NCBI RefSeq assembly: GCF_000004075.3
Contig: NC_026655.2
Span: forward strand, 25,219,489 to 25,283,488
DNA from: Cucumis sativus
Lineage: Eukaryota > Streptophyta > Magnoliopsida > Cucurbitales > Cucurbitaceae
Reading direction: 5' to 3'
DNA length: 64,000 nucleotides
In this document: in pieces, positions 34,301-45,363 of the stretch
Numbering within the stretch: the first letter of the stretch is position 1
Layout of the letters: every line of letters begins with the position of its first letter
The notes under the pieces: generated by a model
Database searches by the model: none
What the model saw: the letters and a program-made list of their open reading frames with translations, nothing else
Told to the model about the DNA's origin: nothing
Translations under genes and position numbers: made by a program

Positions 34301-37300
34301 GCCACTGCCAATGCATAGGGATCCTGCACCAAGTTTAGGTGCTGGGGCTGAGCTAGCCAAATTAAATGATTTATTTACAGGGTCCATCCAAGGTATGGAT
34401 GATGAATCAAATTCTAGAGAGTTCAACTCTAATGGAGAATCAGAAGCCACAGAGTGAAATCCTGTATCCCGCTTGTCCAAACTAAAAGAGTACAGAGGAA
34501 TGCCATCTGACGTTTTATCAAGAACGAAACTACTGATGCCACTAACTTGTGGTGAGATAAAACCTGAGAGTTGCAACTTCTCTGAGAATACAGGATCACT
34601 AATGTCAACTTTGCTTGACACATTGGATACAGGAGTTTTAATCCCTCTCAACTTTTCATCACCATCAATTAGCTCTGGGGGGCAGAACAAACTATCGGCA
34701 GGGTTTTGGCCATTAGAGCTTTGAGGTTTGCTTGGCCAGTTCTTCATTAGATTTAACTCTCCCATTCCTTTCTTGAGAAAATCTATACTGTCCCAATTTA
34801 CAGACTGAGGTGAAGAGCTGTACCATATCTTCCTTTGCCTTTCCAACATATCTGAGCTCCTGGCTTTTTCAAGAATTTCATAATATACTTCTCTGGAGAT
34901 TGGAGGCTTCAAACAACAAAGTAGGGCTTTCTCAGAAGCTAAGGAAGTTGGTTGTCTACGAAGGAAGGGCCGTATAACTGGAGCAAGAAAAACATAGGAA
35001 TCAACTGCACCCAACCTCTCACTGCTAGCAGCAATAAAAGTAGCAGCTGACCTTCTTACCCATTGACTAGGATAACATAACAATGGAAAAGCATGCTCAA
35101 TCATCTCAAGCAATATCCTCTTCCTCAAGAAACCTCTTTTACACAAAATAGCCAAGCAATCCAATCCATTAACAATGACAGCCTCTGCAGTATCTTTTAA
35201 GGATTGTTCAATATATGGTAAAAGATACTCCTCCACGCTCCTTTCACCAACAAAGAAGCAAACATACACTATTTGCCCATAGAATACTGCCCTCAGTTGC
35301 TCATCCCGATCATTTAAAAATGCAGGAAGGATAGGCAAGAGAAAGTCATTACTCTGTCTCTGCCCAAAAAAACAGCAAAGATTGCCAATGTCCTTTAGAA
35401 GTGCTCTCCGTATGCAAGGAGTTTGCTTTGGACCCATAACAAGTTCTTGAACAACCTCTGCAATAGACTTTCTCAGTTGTGCAAGCTGGACATCACCATG
35501 TAGCTTCCCAAGTTGTCCAGATGTCTCACTGCTCGGAGCTGATGGCTTCTGTGGTATGCTTAGTTTATCAAGGACCCCTGCTTCCCTAAAGCTCATGGAA
35601 TGAATCAAGAATCCATAAGCAGTCAATGCCAGCTTGGCAATATTGCTGGCATAACAAATCCTCACACTTTCCTCTGGATCATCAGGAATCATTGAAAGCA
35701 TTGGAAGGATATACTCAGGAAAAATTTTAGCATCACTGGGAGGAAAATCACGTACTAAAGGCAAAATGTCACATAAAGTTTCCAATGCTGCACAACGAAC
35801 AATTGCTGCAGAATCTGAGAGCATGGCAATAACATAAGGGAGTACTCGTTGCAAGCGATCCTCGTCATCAATGTACAAAGCAGAAGACCTCAGCAAAAGT
35901 ATAGCTGCCCTCCTCAAGTGTGGTAACTTGACATTGCGTATGCAGGAACAAAGCAGGCTGGCAATAAGAACCATGCCTTCACATTTCATGCTATCTTCAG
36001 GTAATGGTAAGAAAGGCATGCCAAATGTATCAGATTGACTATCATAGCTGGACATCAATGAACTCAAATTGCTCATGGTAATCTTCTGCAGAAAAGGGTG
36101 GTCATTTTTCCTGAATGCATTGGATATGCTATGGAACAGCTCACCAGGAGACTGATCTACACAGTTAGTAATATTTTTGGTGGCTGCATCCTCCAGTAGC
36201 TGTTCAGAACCAGAACAATAATTATTCTGTTTTACATCCCTGAACAGTGTATCAACATCACCAAGAAGTTCAAATTGATCACGTGGTAGTCCTTTTTCTG
36301 TGCTCTCTAGCCTTGTCAGATTTTCATTCTGTTTTGTATTCATATCTTGTGACAATCCACTCGTGTTATTTGTGGGTGAGCCTTTTTCAGTACCAGTTAA
36401 CCCACTGCCACAACTTGTCATTTGCTCAAGAATCTTGGGAAAAACTTTCTGGCACAATGCAACCTACAAGGTGGTGATGAAAGCATCATAAAAGATGCCT
36501 AGCAATGAAATATTCAAATATTGTGCAATAAAGTATTACCCTTGTATCAGAATGCAGAGGATTCCAACAGCAATAGAAGTTATGCAGAAATGGCGAGAAA
36601 TAGTTGGGGAAAACAACATTTGCATAATCCTGCAGGTAGTTTTCAGCAGAAAGACGTAATTCTGGTTCCAGCTGGATCATATGAAGTATCATTTTGCGGA
36701 TTCCAGAATCTGGGATCTGCACAACAGATACTATATAAATTAAGAGTTGAACCTCGACATGGTTGAAAAAAAAGTATCAAACATTAAGGCTTCTTTTAAG
36801 TCATGGTACTTATAATAATTTATAGCATCTAACATAGGATTTAAACATAAAAACGCAAAAGAAGTTTCAGCCATTTGAACTCTGACCCAAAGACAGAAAA
36901 AATGAAAGGATATCACCTTCCAACTAGGGTAATTGAAGCATGAGGTACAGATACTAACTGAACAAATCTTGTTGATATTGATCATTGGAAAATGACAGGT
37001 CCATCAACATGACAATTTTGGACCATGGTTGGCAAAATAGAACATGCACAAAGAAAAAGGTACCTTTTCAAGATGTTGGCTTGGATCGTACTGTCCTCTA
37101 CGATAAGAAATAAGCTGCTGGCGCTCAAATAATGGTTGCCCCTCCAGAAAAAGCTCTGCAATTACACACCTGAAATATATTGGGAGGTTGGAGCACTTTA
37201 GTTCTTCTGAGGAGAAAATCAAAGATCAATGTGATTTCAATTAAGCAATAAAAAGCGTCAGAAACATTCATCATATTTCATTTTGAAATCATGATTTCCA

Positions 37301-40300
37301 TCATGTTTCATGTTATGAAACAAAAGAAAATGAAGTTAATGTTGTTTGCCAAAAGAATTTCACCATAACTCTTGCTACTCTTTAATAGAAAATGCCACAC
37401 ATTGATGCACACAAAATTACTAAAAAAACTTCCAATAAACTAAAGAGGTAATATAAAGATCACTTACCCCACAGAAAATATGTCCATAGATGGCCTTAAA
37501 GGGGCATCATGTGCATCCTGCAACTCACCTCCATGCTCATAGAATCTCTAAAGGTTTGGAAACAGTGAGAAATTGAAGATAGATGTAGGGTTTTTTTTTA
37601 ACAAGAAACTCTTCATTAAGATAATGAAATGAAACTAATGCTGAAAGTACATCAGATACAATAAAAGGAAAGACTTAGGATCAGCACGTGCACCTAGGCA
37701 TCTCAACTAGATTGATAGATGATAGATGTAATATTGCTAAACATAAATAAATAATTATATTAGACAGCTTTTTAGACCATATAGAAAGTAAAAGGAAAAA
37801 CCATCCAAGTGTCAACAAAATCCCACAAGGTGACATGTGAAAGCAGATAACAGAAGAGAGGATCAACATTTGCAGGTGTTAAGCTGACAATGCAAACTTC
37901 AAATTTCATAATGTGAATCTGTGCAAATAGATTTTACTAATTACTACTAAGGTTGCAAGTCAATGGCGAACTTGGCGCATGCAAGCACACACACAGCAAA
38001 TGGAAAAAAGAGCTACACAGGAAGTCCCTCAAAGCATCAAAGGTCCAAATCTAATGTCTCTTTGCCCTTGAGACATGAGTTGATCGTGCGTATAAATCGA
38101 TTTTACTAATTAAACTAGGGTTGCAAGCCAGTGGCGATCTTAGCACACAAATAACTTATGTGTAAGTTTGAAAACAAGGCATGAAAATTGGACCCACTAT
38201 ATTAATACACGTCATAAATAGAATATTAGAGAGCTAATTCTCAAATGATAGAAGGATTCCAAAGGATTGTGCAAAATAGAAGTCCTGAAACTTTCAGACT
38301 CTATATAAATATAAATAAGATAATATGGTCAAAAGCATTAATTTTCACTTAATGAAATGATTGAATAGACTTTTGTGTCTTTGACCTTGTTTATTTGTTA
38401 GCAATACTTCGAAATAAAACTTCACGTACTTGTCAAAATTGGAAGAATGATGCACCAACCCTCTGAAGGAACTCAAATAAGACCAAGAATACAATAGAAT
38501 TGAGCTATGTAATAGCAAAATACTATATTACAGTTTCATTTTCTTCAAGGCTAGACTACTGTGTTCCCAAAACATGACCATGTAAGGTAGAGGAAACATA
38601 TCATTAAATAAGTTACTTGTAGAGAACTTTCAGAAAACTTTCCTAATTTCATACCATCATCTTTTTCAAGCTCTTTTTTCTACAAGTAGTGAACTGATAC
38701 CATTACTTTAGTTATCTACATGATTTGCTTCGAGGGTAGAATTCAAAAAGACAGGCCATATTTTATGGAGATCTGCATCCCATGCCCTGCTTTGGGAAAT
38801 GTAGAAAGAAAGAAACAGAAGAACTTTTGAAGATAAGTCCAATACTTTTGACACCTTTTGTATTATATACTGCTTCCTTCTTCTTTATGGTGTCTTAGAC
38901 ACAAGGAGTTTTGTTGCAACTATAGCCTAGTTTTCATCCTCAAGGATTGGAAACCCGTGCTTTGTCAGTTACTTCTTGGGAGGGACCCTCTCATCCCCTC
39001 TGTTGTGCCCCTCTCTTGACTTTACTATATTTCTCTATTGTTTCCTATAAAAAAATTGTCTACATGCTTTGGCAGTTACTCTAGAAGCTCATGTCATAAC
39101 TTTAAGAGTGATCTTGAAAAAGAAGAAAATGTTAAATCGACAGGGAGGTAAAGAATTTGACCTCAGGTGCTAGATAACCAAGCCTTCTTCCACCAGAGTC
39201 ATAATAGAAGTAAAAATCCGAAGGGTCATCATAAGGAATGTAAGTGGGTTTAAATGACGCGAAATCAGCAAGATAGAGCCAATTCCAAGATGTAACAAGT
39301 ACATTCTCACACTTGATGTCACCTATAAAGATGCAAAAGAAGAAAATAAGCCAGCAAGTTACGGTGGCATCCAGAAAATAGCATGAATCTTCCACAGTAC
39401 TGAGCTAACCATGACAAATTCCTTTCTCGTGGCTCTGTTTGACTGCAAGGAGTAACTGCAACCAACCAGAAAACAAGGGAATTAAGAGAAATACGCATAA
39501 TGATGATTAAAGAAAACATAGGCAATCAAAATGCTCAATATAAATGAAAAATGATGATAATAATAACAAAATGACCTGAAATGCCAACCATTTCTTCTCA
39601 ATGACACTGAGGAAAGGTCGAGTACTTAACCGATCGTGTAAATTATTGAAGAAATACTGCCTCAACACATAGGCTGCCTTATCCGTTTCTTGCCAAATCT
39701 GCAGATAACATGTCAGTAGAGCATGAGATGAATCCAAACAAATATGGATTCAACAAGCAAGCTGTCTCCACCCAAGGTAAGGTACGGAATAACTCTATAT
39801 TGTTTCAAACCTTCTCAACTCAAACAGCTAAAATTGTATCATCACTTACACAATAACACTAAAATTTTCCAACCCTATGAAACAAAATTGTGGGTCACAC
39901 CCATCCCCACCCTAAAGAACCTCTTTTTGTATTAGCATCTTGATTAATTAACAGAAAGAAACAAATTATCACTCCAATTCTGATCCTAAGAATCTTAAGC
40001 AACTATGATGCATATCTTGCAGCAGCAGGATCAAAATAAGGTATAAGCTAATATATTAATTAAGCAAAACAGATAATTTCACGACCACGAGAATTCCATC
40101 CATTTCCCAAATGATCTTGAAAACCATACAACAGAAGTAAATTCCAATTCCAATTGAAATTTCAACACAAAATAAGAAGTGGGTATTAAATAAAACCTGG
40201 AATGGCCAAACATGAGGGTGAGGAAGGGCAAGGAAAATCTCTTTGATCTGAGAGAGACGACGCTCGTACTCTTTGAGATCAATGGAGTCACCTCGTTTGA

Positions 40301-40469
40301 AGTAAACCTTGACGAGAACTAAGCCCTCGTCGTGCTTGCAAAGAATGGACTTCAAAAACCGTCCTCGTGCGAGTACCTCTTTGAGAACCAAATTATAGCT
40401 AGAAGGTAGGTCATGAAGGTAGAACTCCGTGTCGGAGACTTGGGTCGTTCTTGCAATTTTGTTGCCCAT
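31396..40469 (-). CDS. VPS15: VPS15, regulatory subunit of class III PI3-kinase
   Basis: Eleven exons join in frame into 1538 residues: 40469-40197, 39698-39576, 39455-39410, 39322-39162, 37547-37468, 37169-37064, 36716-36540, 36463-33338, 32682-32435, 32359-32260 and 31572-31396. VPS15 holds VPS34 and Beclin/ATG6 in the complex that makes PI3P for autophagy and endosomal or vacuolar sorting; plant mutants fail in pollen germination. Seen: MGNKIAR, an N-myristoylation start; a kinase domain (about 1-320) with CHGDIKCEN and then LADFAS, so DFG is DFA, plus YLAPE and [17 protein letters not shown]-type helical repeats (about 500-800); and C-terminal WD40 repeats (about 1120-1538) with [12 protein letters not shown] and [12 protein letters not shown]. 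Arabidopsis VPS15 is of similar length. The degenerate glycine loop and DFA are family traits. Intron 4 (37548-39161) and intron 10 (31573-32259) hold repeat debris. The 5' leader lies in a GC-richer patch at 40600-40780. Confidence 0.97.
31655..31769. mobile_element. Small GGTGTTT-type inverted-repeat element in VPS15 intron 10
   Basis: The segment begins GGTGTTTAGAATGTTGAG and ends with AAACACC, the complement of its first seven bases. Internal TATAGTTGGTAGTCGTAACTA and ACTATCGTAGTTA segments are partly complementary. It resembles the larger element at 56514-56958 in its GTTTA/AAAC ends and TTATAG content. Boundaries are approximate. Confidence 0.35.
37548..39161 (-). other. Long VPS15 intron 4 with repeat debris
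   Basis: This 1.6-kb intron interrupts the kinase domain just after YLAPE. It contains an imperfect direct duplication (about 37930-37985 and 38095-38150, sharing GATTTTACTAATTA and GGTTGCAAG) and a segment near 37600-37680 that, on the minus strand, looks like a LINE 3' end (TTAATGAAGAGTTTCTTGTT followed by A-rich sequence). No exon is needed here, because flanking exons join in phase 0. Confidence 0.5.
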
Positions 40470-40929
40470 TCTATTGCCTTGAATTCTGTCTTGAAATTTT
40501 CATACCAATTGATGACCTTCCAAAATCTCGTGCAATTCCCAGAAGTAGCATAAAATTAGAGGGATTGGAGAATTTTGGTATAAGTTTTAAATTTAAAGAC
40601 TTGGACAATTGCAGTTGCCTCGGTGCACTCGCATGATTCTCCCAACTGCAGTTGCCTCACGACTCAAACGTTTATCCTATGCAACTTCGACGTACGGCCG
40701 ATTACGACTACGACGACCGTCGGCGAGTACAACGGTGCTTACTGGCGGATGGTAGCTACACCTGGAAGCGGCCATGAATCCCTTTGAGATTTGATTGAAA
40801 TTGGTGTTCTTCGTCGCTTAGATTGGTTCATCATGGAGGGTTGCTAATGGTGTGTGATTTTCACGTTTTTCTCAAACGTACGAATTGGAAAATTTGGAGG
40901 AATAACACACTTTGTGTTTTTACACTTTT

Positions 40930-41896
40930 AAATTTGTTTCGTCCAATTTCGACCAAGGTCGACATCGAGATTCTTTTCAAATTTTAATTAATTATTTCAT
41001 CATAATTTCTCGATCCATCCCGGCCGAGATCGCCACTGAGTTTGTGGGTTTTGTTATTAAATTTCAAAATAAACGGTATTCTCAAATGATCAAAATACCC
41101 TTGGAAGTCGTAACATTTGATATTTTCACAAAACTCTAAACCTTTTGTTCATTTCGATCGAGATGAAATGTGCTTTGCTCCCAAAATCGAAGAGATTTGT
41201 TTGATTTTTGGTCCATGAAATTTCAAGAAGTCATCCTCAAGCGTAAATCTGAGAAGGTGATTTACTTTGAATGATTTCATGGTTTAGAGTTGGATTTTAG
41301 GTTCAAATACAGTGTTTTTGAAAAATTATGTAGTTGGTTTTCTGTTGTAGTTGGATGTAGAACTAGATTTTAAGTTAATGCAAGTGGTTTTGTTCAATTA
41401 ATCTAGGCAATTTCATCAATTTGGGCATGTGTAGATGAATAATCTTTATCAAGATCTTTGAATTTACCTTGATATTTATTGAAGGAGTCTCGAGATTTGC
41501 TGTGTTTCATATGCATTTTGTTGTTCGATGTTGTTCAATCACATAATGCATGTAAAACTCTTCTCTCGTGGCTTCCTAGTGCAATGTTGTTCGAGTTTAA
41601 TTGGTACATGTTGTTCTCGATCGAGATTGCCTCAAACAAAGCAAGTTTCTTCTTGGTCGAAATGAGTATAGTGTTTAGGGTTTAGAGTTTTGAGAGAATA
41701 TCTAACATTCAGGTTTCCAAGAGTATTTTAGTCATTTGAGAATACCCTTTGTTTTGAAATTTAAAAACAAAACTCACATTCTCGATGACAATCTTGGCCG
41801 AGATGGATTGATAAATTATGTTTAAATGGTTATTTTCTTAATTGAGAATAATTTTGATGTCGAAGTCAACCGAAATGGACCGAGAAAAACAAATTT
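40930..41896. mobile_element. Large inverted repeat, probable non-autonomous DNA transposon or foldback element
   Basis: The left arm (about 40930-41180) and the right arm (about 41635-41896) are reverse complements over more than 200 bp with roughly 75-85% identity by eye. Matching landmarks are GGTATTCTCAAATGA (left, 41074 onward) against TCATTTGAGAATACC (right, 41734 onward), AAACTCTAAACC against GGTTTAGAGTTTT, and CGATCCATCCCGGCCGAGAT against TTGGCCGAGATGGATTGA. The ~450-bp centre has no coding domain. Long arms suggest a Mutator-like non-autonomous or foldback element; the class is inferred. Confidence 0.6.
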
Positions 41897-41939
41897 ACGA
41901 ATTTTATGAAAGCGTACCAATTTTAAAATATAAAACCAA

Positions 41940-42190
41940 CAACAGGTTCTATTTCAAAACCAATTGACAATAAGACAAGTAGTTCATCTATCTTATATAA
42001 AGTATGAGTCACTTTAGGTTTTCTAACGTGAGACTTTCAATTTCTCTAACATACCCCTCAAGATGGTGCCTCTTTAGGTTCATCTATCTTGAATTGAATA
42101 TCCGTTTGGATTTACTGAACTCTCATACCAGGATAAATTTAATAGCATGAGGTTCCATCTCAAAGCCAACTAATTTTGAGATGGATTGAG
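41940..42190 (-). mobile_element. Retroelement (TRIM/LTR) relic
   Basis: TTCAAAACCAATTGACAATA at about 41952-41971 and CATCTATCTTATATAAAG near 41986-42003 are followed by CTCTCATACCA at 42121-42131. That last motif is the reverse complement of TGGTATGAGAG, one mismatch from the initiator-tRNA primer-binding site. Downstream, CATCTCAAAGCCAACTAATT (42157-42176) resembles the start of the first segment, as a second terminal repeat would. This fits a small terminal-repeat retroelement on the minus strand; it is decayed. Confidence 0.4.
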
Positions 42191-43664
42191 ATATTAGTAC
42201 GAAAATGAATATTAATGAAACTTGATTATTATAAAAGTGAAATATGATTTGATTGTAATTTGATATTTCACGATGAAGGTTGAAGATTCGAAAGTTTTAA
42301 TTAATAAATGCTTGTTGTTTTTGTGTTGGTGTTTTTTATGTTCTAATTGTGTGGTTGAATCTCGTGGTTTCAAAATATTAGAGAAAACATTGGAAAACTT
42401 TCATTTTTTGAATTTTAGTTGTGAAATTGCTTTAGAAACTAAGACATTCCTTCTTCACCTTCCATTTTAGTAATTCATACACTTTTTTTACTTTGTATTT
42501 TCATGGTTGAAATCACTATGAGTAAGAGATGTTTGTGCCGTAAGAAAATTGTAAATAAAAACTTGCTAATATATGTTTAAAATTACTCTAAGGTGTTTTT
42601 AAAGTTTGGAAGTTGTAAAATGTTTACAAAATAGAAGAAATAGCTAAAACACTTTCTAAAGTGCACGTAGAATCTCTCTAAATCACATATATACAAGTGT
42701 GAACGTTTGAAACTCGAGAGATGTAAACTTGTTGATTATCTCTTGAACAAATTTGTAGAAATATCAATAAAAATGTCTTTTCAATATGTAAAAATATTGA
42801 TAAAAATACAAATGTAAATTATCTTCTTAAACTCAATTTTTATGGTTTGTAACTATTCTACGAAACCTTAAAAAAAACATACTTATATTTCGTTCATACT
42901 ATTTTAATATGTTTAATATTAATATTTTACGAATTAAAAGGCAATTTTTATATAAACTACAAAATTATAATGTTGACAACTTTTGACACATTGATATAGA
43001 TGTAAAATGTAAATCCCAAAATTTAGCACATCATTTTCCAAAAAGATCAAATGGTTGAAAAAATTATTGTAAAAATCCTTTTAATAAATAAATAAATAAT
43101 ATTTGGTCAAAAATACTCGTGAGATAGTTTATAAAGTTTAATGAGCTTCATTTTCCAAGTTAAGACATGTCAATTGATTCTACCCATATAATCCAAATGT
43201 ATGGGATCGAATCATTAACATCTATTTTACTATATAAATTTGATGACTTAGACCAAGTTATAACTGAAGCTTTAATCCTTACCTTACACACTCGCATCAT
43301 ATCAAAATGCACACGCCAAGAACTTGCTTGAACACCACATTCAAATTTTAATTCCACCGTGATCCCCAAGTTTGACCAACAAATTTGTAACTATTAATAA
43401 CCAATTTCCTTCCCATTCTTCAATCCCTGAAGACGAATTTCAAATTTCCAGATCTTTGAGGTACACACATTTTCTCACTGTTTTCTTGTTTTCATTTTTT
43501 CTTCAACACGAAAAAACGAAGATCGACAATGAAATTTATAGATATCAAGAAAACTGTACAAAACGATGCTGCTGCGTGATTTTATACAAATGGAAAAACC
43601 ACGGATTTTTATTTTTACCGTTCATGAAGTCTATTTACAAATCTCAAATTCCAAAATGACCTAA

Positions 43665-43901
43665 TCAAACCGCCACCGCCACCGTCTCCGCCTCCTCCAG
43701 ATCTTCAAAGTTAGGGTCCTTCACGTCCATAACTTCAGCCTTGAACCCGATCTCAGCCGGAGAGTAACCGTCTCCCGACCAAGTGAACTTGCCACCGTGG
43801 CCTCCTTTCTTCGGTGATCCGTTCATTCCCGTTGCCGATTTCCGATCCTTCCTAACTTCGGATTTCCCGCTTGGCTTCGAACTCTTCTCTGATTTCTTCA
43901 T
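43665..43901 (-). CDS. Small basic/acidic 78-residue protein, function unknown
   Basis: This intronless frame encodes 78 residues in two halves. The first is a Lys/Ser-rich basic start (MKKSEKSSKPSGKSEVRKDRK). The second is an ordered-looking segment containing KKGGHGGKFTWSGDG, then AEIGFKAEVMDVKDPNFEDL and an acidic/Val end. A TATA box lies 86 bp upstream of the ATG, and the coding stretch is far more G+C-rich than its flanks, so I believe it is a real gene. The GGHGGKFTW...DPNFEDLEE pattern loosely recalls the GKGTW...DPNYDSGEE region before MA3 domains in PDCD4-like proteins; that is a weak memory-based resemblance, not an assignment. It has no signal peptide, membrane segment or cysteine. 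It lies head-to-head with the arginyl-tRNA synthetase gene, 1.46 kb away. The role is unknown. Confidence 0.75.
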   Translation of the reverse strand: MKKSEKSSKPSGKSEVRKDRKSATGMNGSPKKGGHGGKFTWSGDGYSPAEIGFKAEVMDVKDPNFEDLEEAETVAVAV

Positions 43902-45363
43902 ATCTTCTTGTCGCCGATTCGGGTGATTCGTTTCTCAACAGTGGATGGATGAGTTCAATGAGTAAAGATGGAAGGGAACAAAGGGCTTTATATAACGGGA
44001 CGGGGTGAGGATGATGGAGATCTGTGGGCGTTGGTGATGACGTGTGCTTTTCTGATTCGACGACTTCAAGCGGATAAGAACGCCGTGGTTTGCGCTTAAA
44101 ATGTTTCTCTACCCTCGAGTCTATGCTACGATTCGTATGACCGGATGATGTTTTTTCTCTTTTTGCTAAAAGTACAGTTTTGTCCTTAGTTTAGGTCGTA
44201 GGTAAGCCTCTTAATCGAAAAATCGAGTCGACCAATTCGAAAAATAGTGGAGATAAATAGAAGTACAATCCAATTTGAAACAAAGCCAAATTGACAACAT
44301 TTTTTTTTTTAGTTTCGAATATTTTAGTTTTTTTTCAAAAAAAGAATTAAATAATTGAATTGATCTAAACCAACAAACATCGATTTATACTCTTTTTATG
44401 GTTAAGGTGTGTTTGAACATTTGATCAAAACATAAAAATGTGTAATTATATTACATAAATATTAGAACGTTTTACAAACAATATGGCGTGATGTAGACTC
44501 GATTTTGATTTTTGTAAAATCATATTATGTATTGTGTAGGTAACAAATTGCAATACAACAAAATAGTATTGTATCGTTAAGCGTGTTCATACACAAATTA
44601 ATATTGAGTAAATAAAACTAGTTTTATGGTTTATTAATATAGTATCAAATGAGTTTTAAAAAAATCAAAACTTGACCAACTCAAACCTAGATTTTGTTAA
44701 ATATTTTTGATGGGTTGGGTTGTGTTAGAAAATTAGAGAAGTGAGTCAGGTAACATCTATATATACCAACTAACAGTTTGACCATTTGTTCATTTTTTAT
44801 ATTGAAAAATTGTCTCATTTGTGTAGAGATGAAAAATAAATAAAAATAACCCGGTTGGGCTGTGTTAGAAAAATTGTCCATAATTTTCATCTAACTTGAC
44901 CCAACCGGTCTTATGTATATCTCATTTGAAACAATTGTTTGATTATAACTTTGCTAAATAAATTGCCAAACTCCTATATGAAAACATGAAACACAATAGT
45001 ATAATTTTTACTTCTTATATTAAACCTAATTATTTTCCCAATATGTGATGTAAGTATTTTGAACATGTATTAAAATCATAATTTGATTCTACAAGTTAAC
45101 ATTCTAGAATATAATATATTTGCAAGTGATTGTGTTGCAATAAGAGTGAGCACGATAGGTCGAAAAATAGATTTATATAAGTAAAGGAGAGAAAAACAAA
45201 AAGAAGAGACAAAATGGTGGCAATTCCGGCTCCCAATTGTTGAACTGGGATTGGGCTTAAAACCACCCGTCTCCTTAAGCCCTAAAAAAAGCAGTGAGAG
45301 AGACGAACATAGAGCAGTGGAACAAAGGAATTTTATGATTATATATAACATTCATTCAAAAAC
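43902..45363. other. Intergenic region between the small gene and ArgRS (divergent)
   Basis: The first ~200 bp is the GC-richer promoter of the small gene. At 44698-44925 are diverged copies of a GGTTGGG(T/C)TGTGTTAGAAAA segment in direct orientation and a partial inverse (TGACCCAACCGG), probably a dispersed repeat. The last ~150 bp, with GGGATTGGGCTTAAAACC near 45247-45264, is the likely TATA-less ArgRS promoter. Confidence 0.55.
43987..43994 (-). promoter_or_regulatory. TATA box of the 78-residue gene
   Basis: TATATAAA on the minus strand lies 86 bp upstream of the ATG at 43901, within a GC-richer context. It implies a leader of about 55 nt. Confidence 0.6.

Larger units (their letters stand above)
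40470..43664. other. Intergenic region upstream of VPS15
   Basis: The first ~300 bp is the VPS15 leader and promoter, GC-richer near 40660-40780. Then come a large inverted repeat (40930-41896), a probable retroelement relic (41940-42190), and ~1.4 kb of A/T-rich DNA in which I see nothing notable. No additional gene is supported. Confidence 0.65.
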
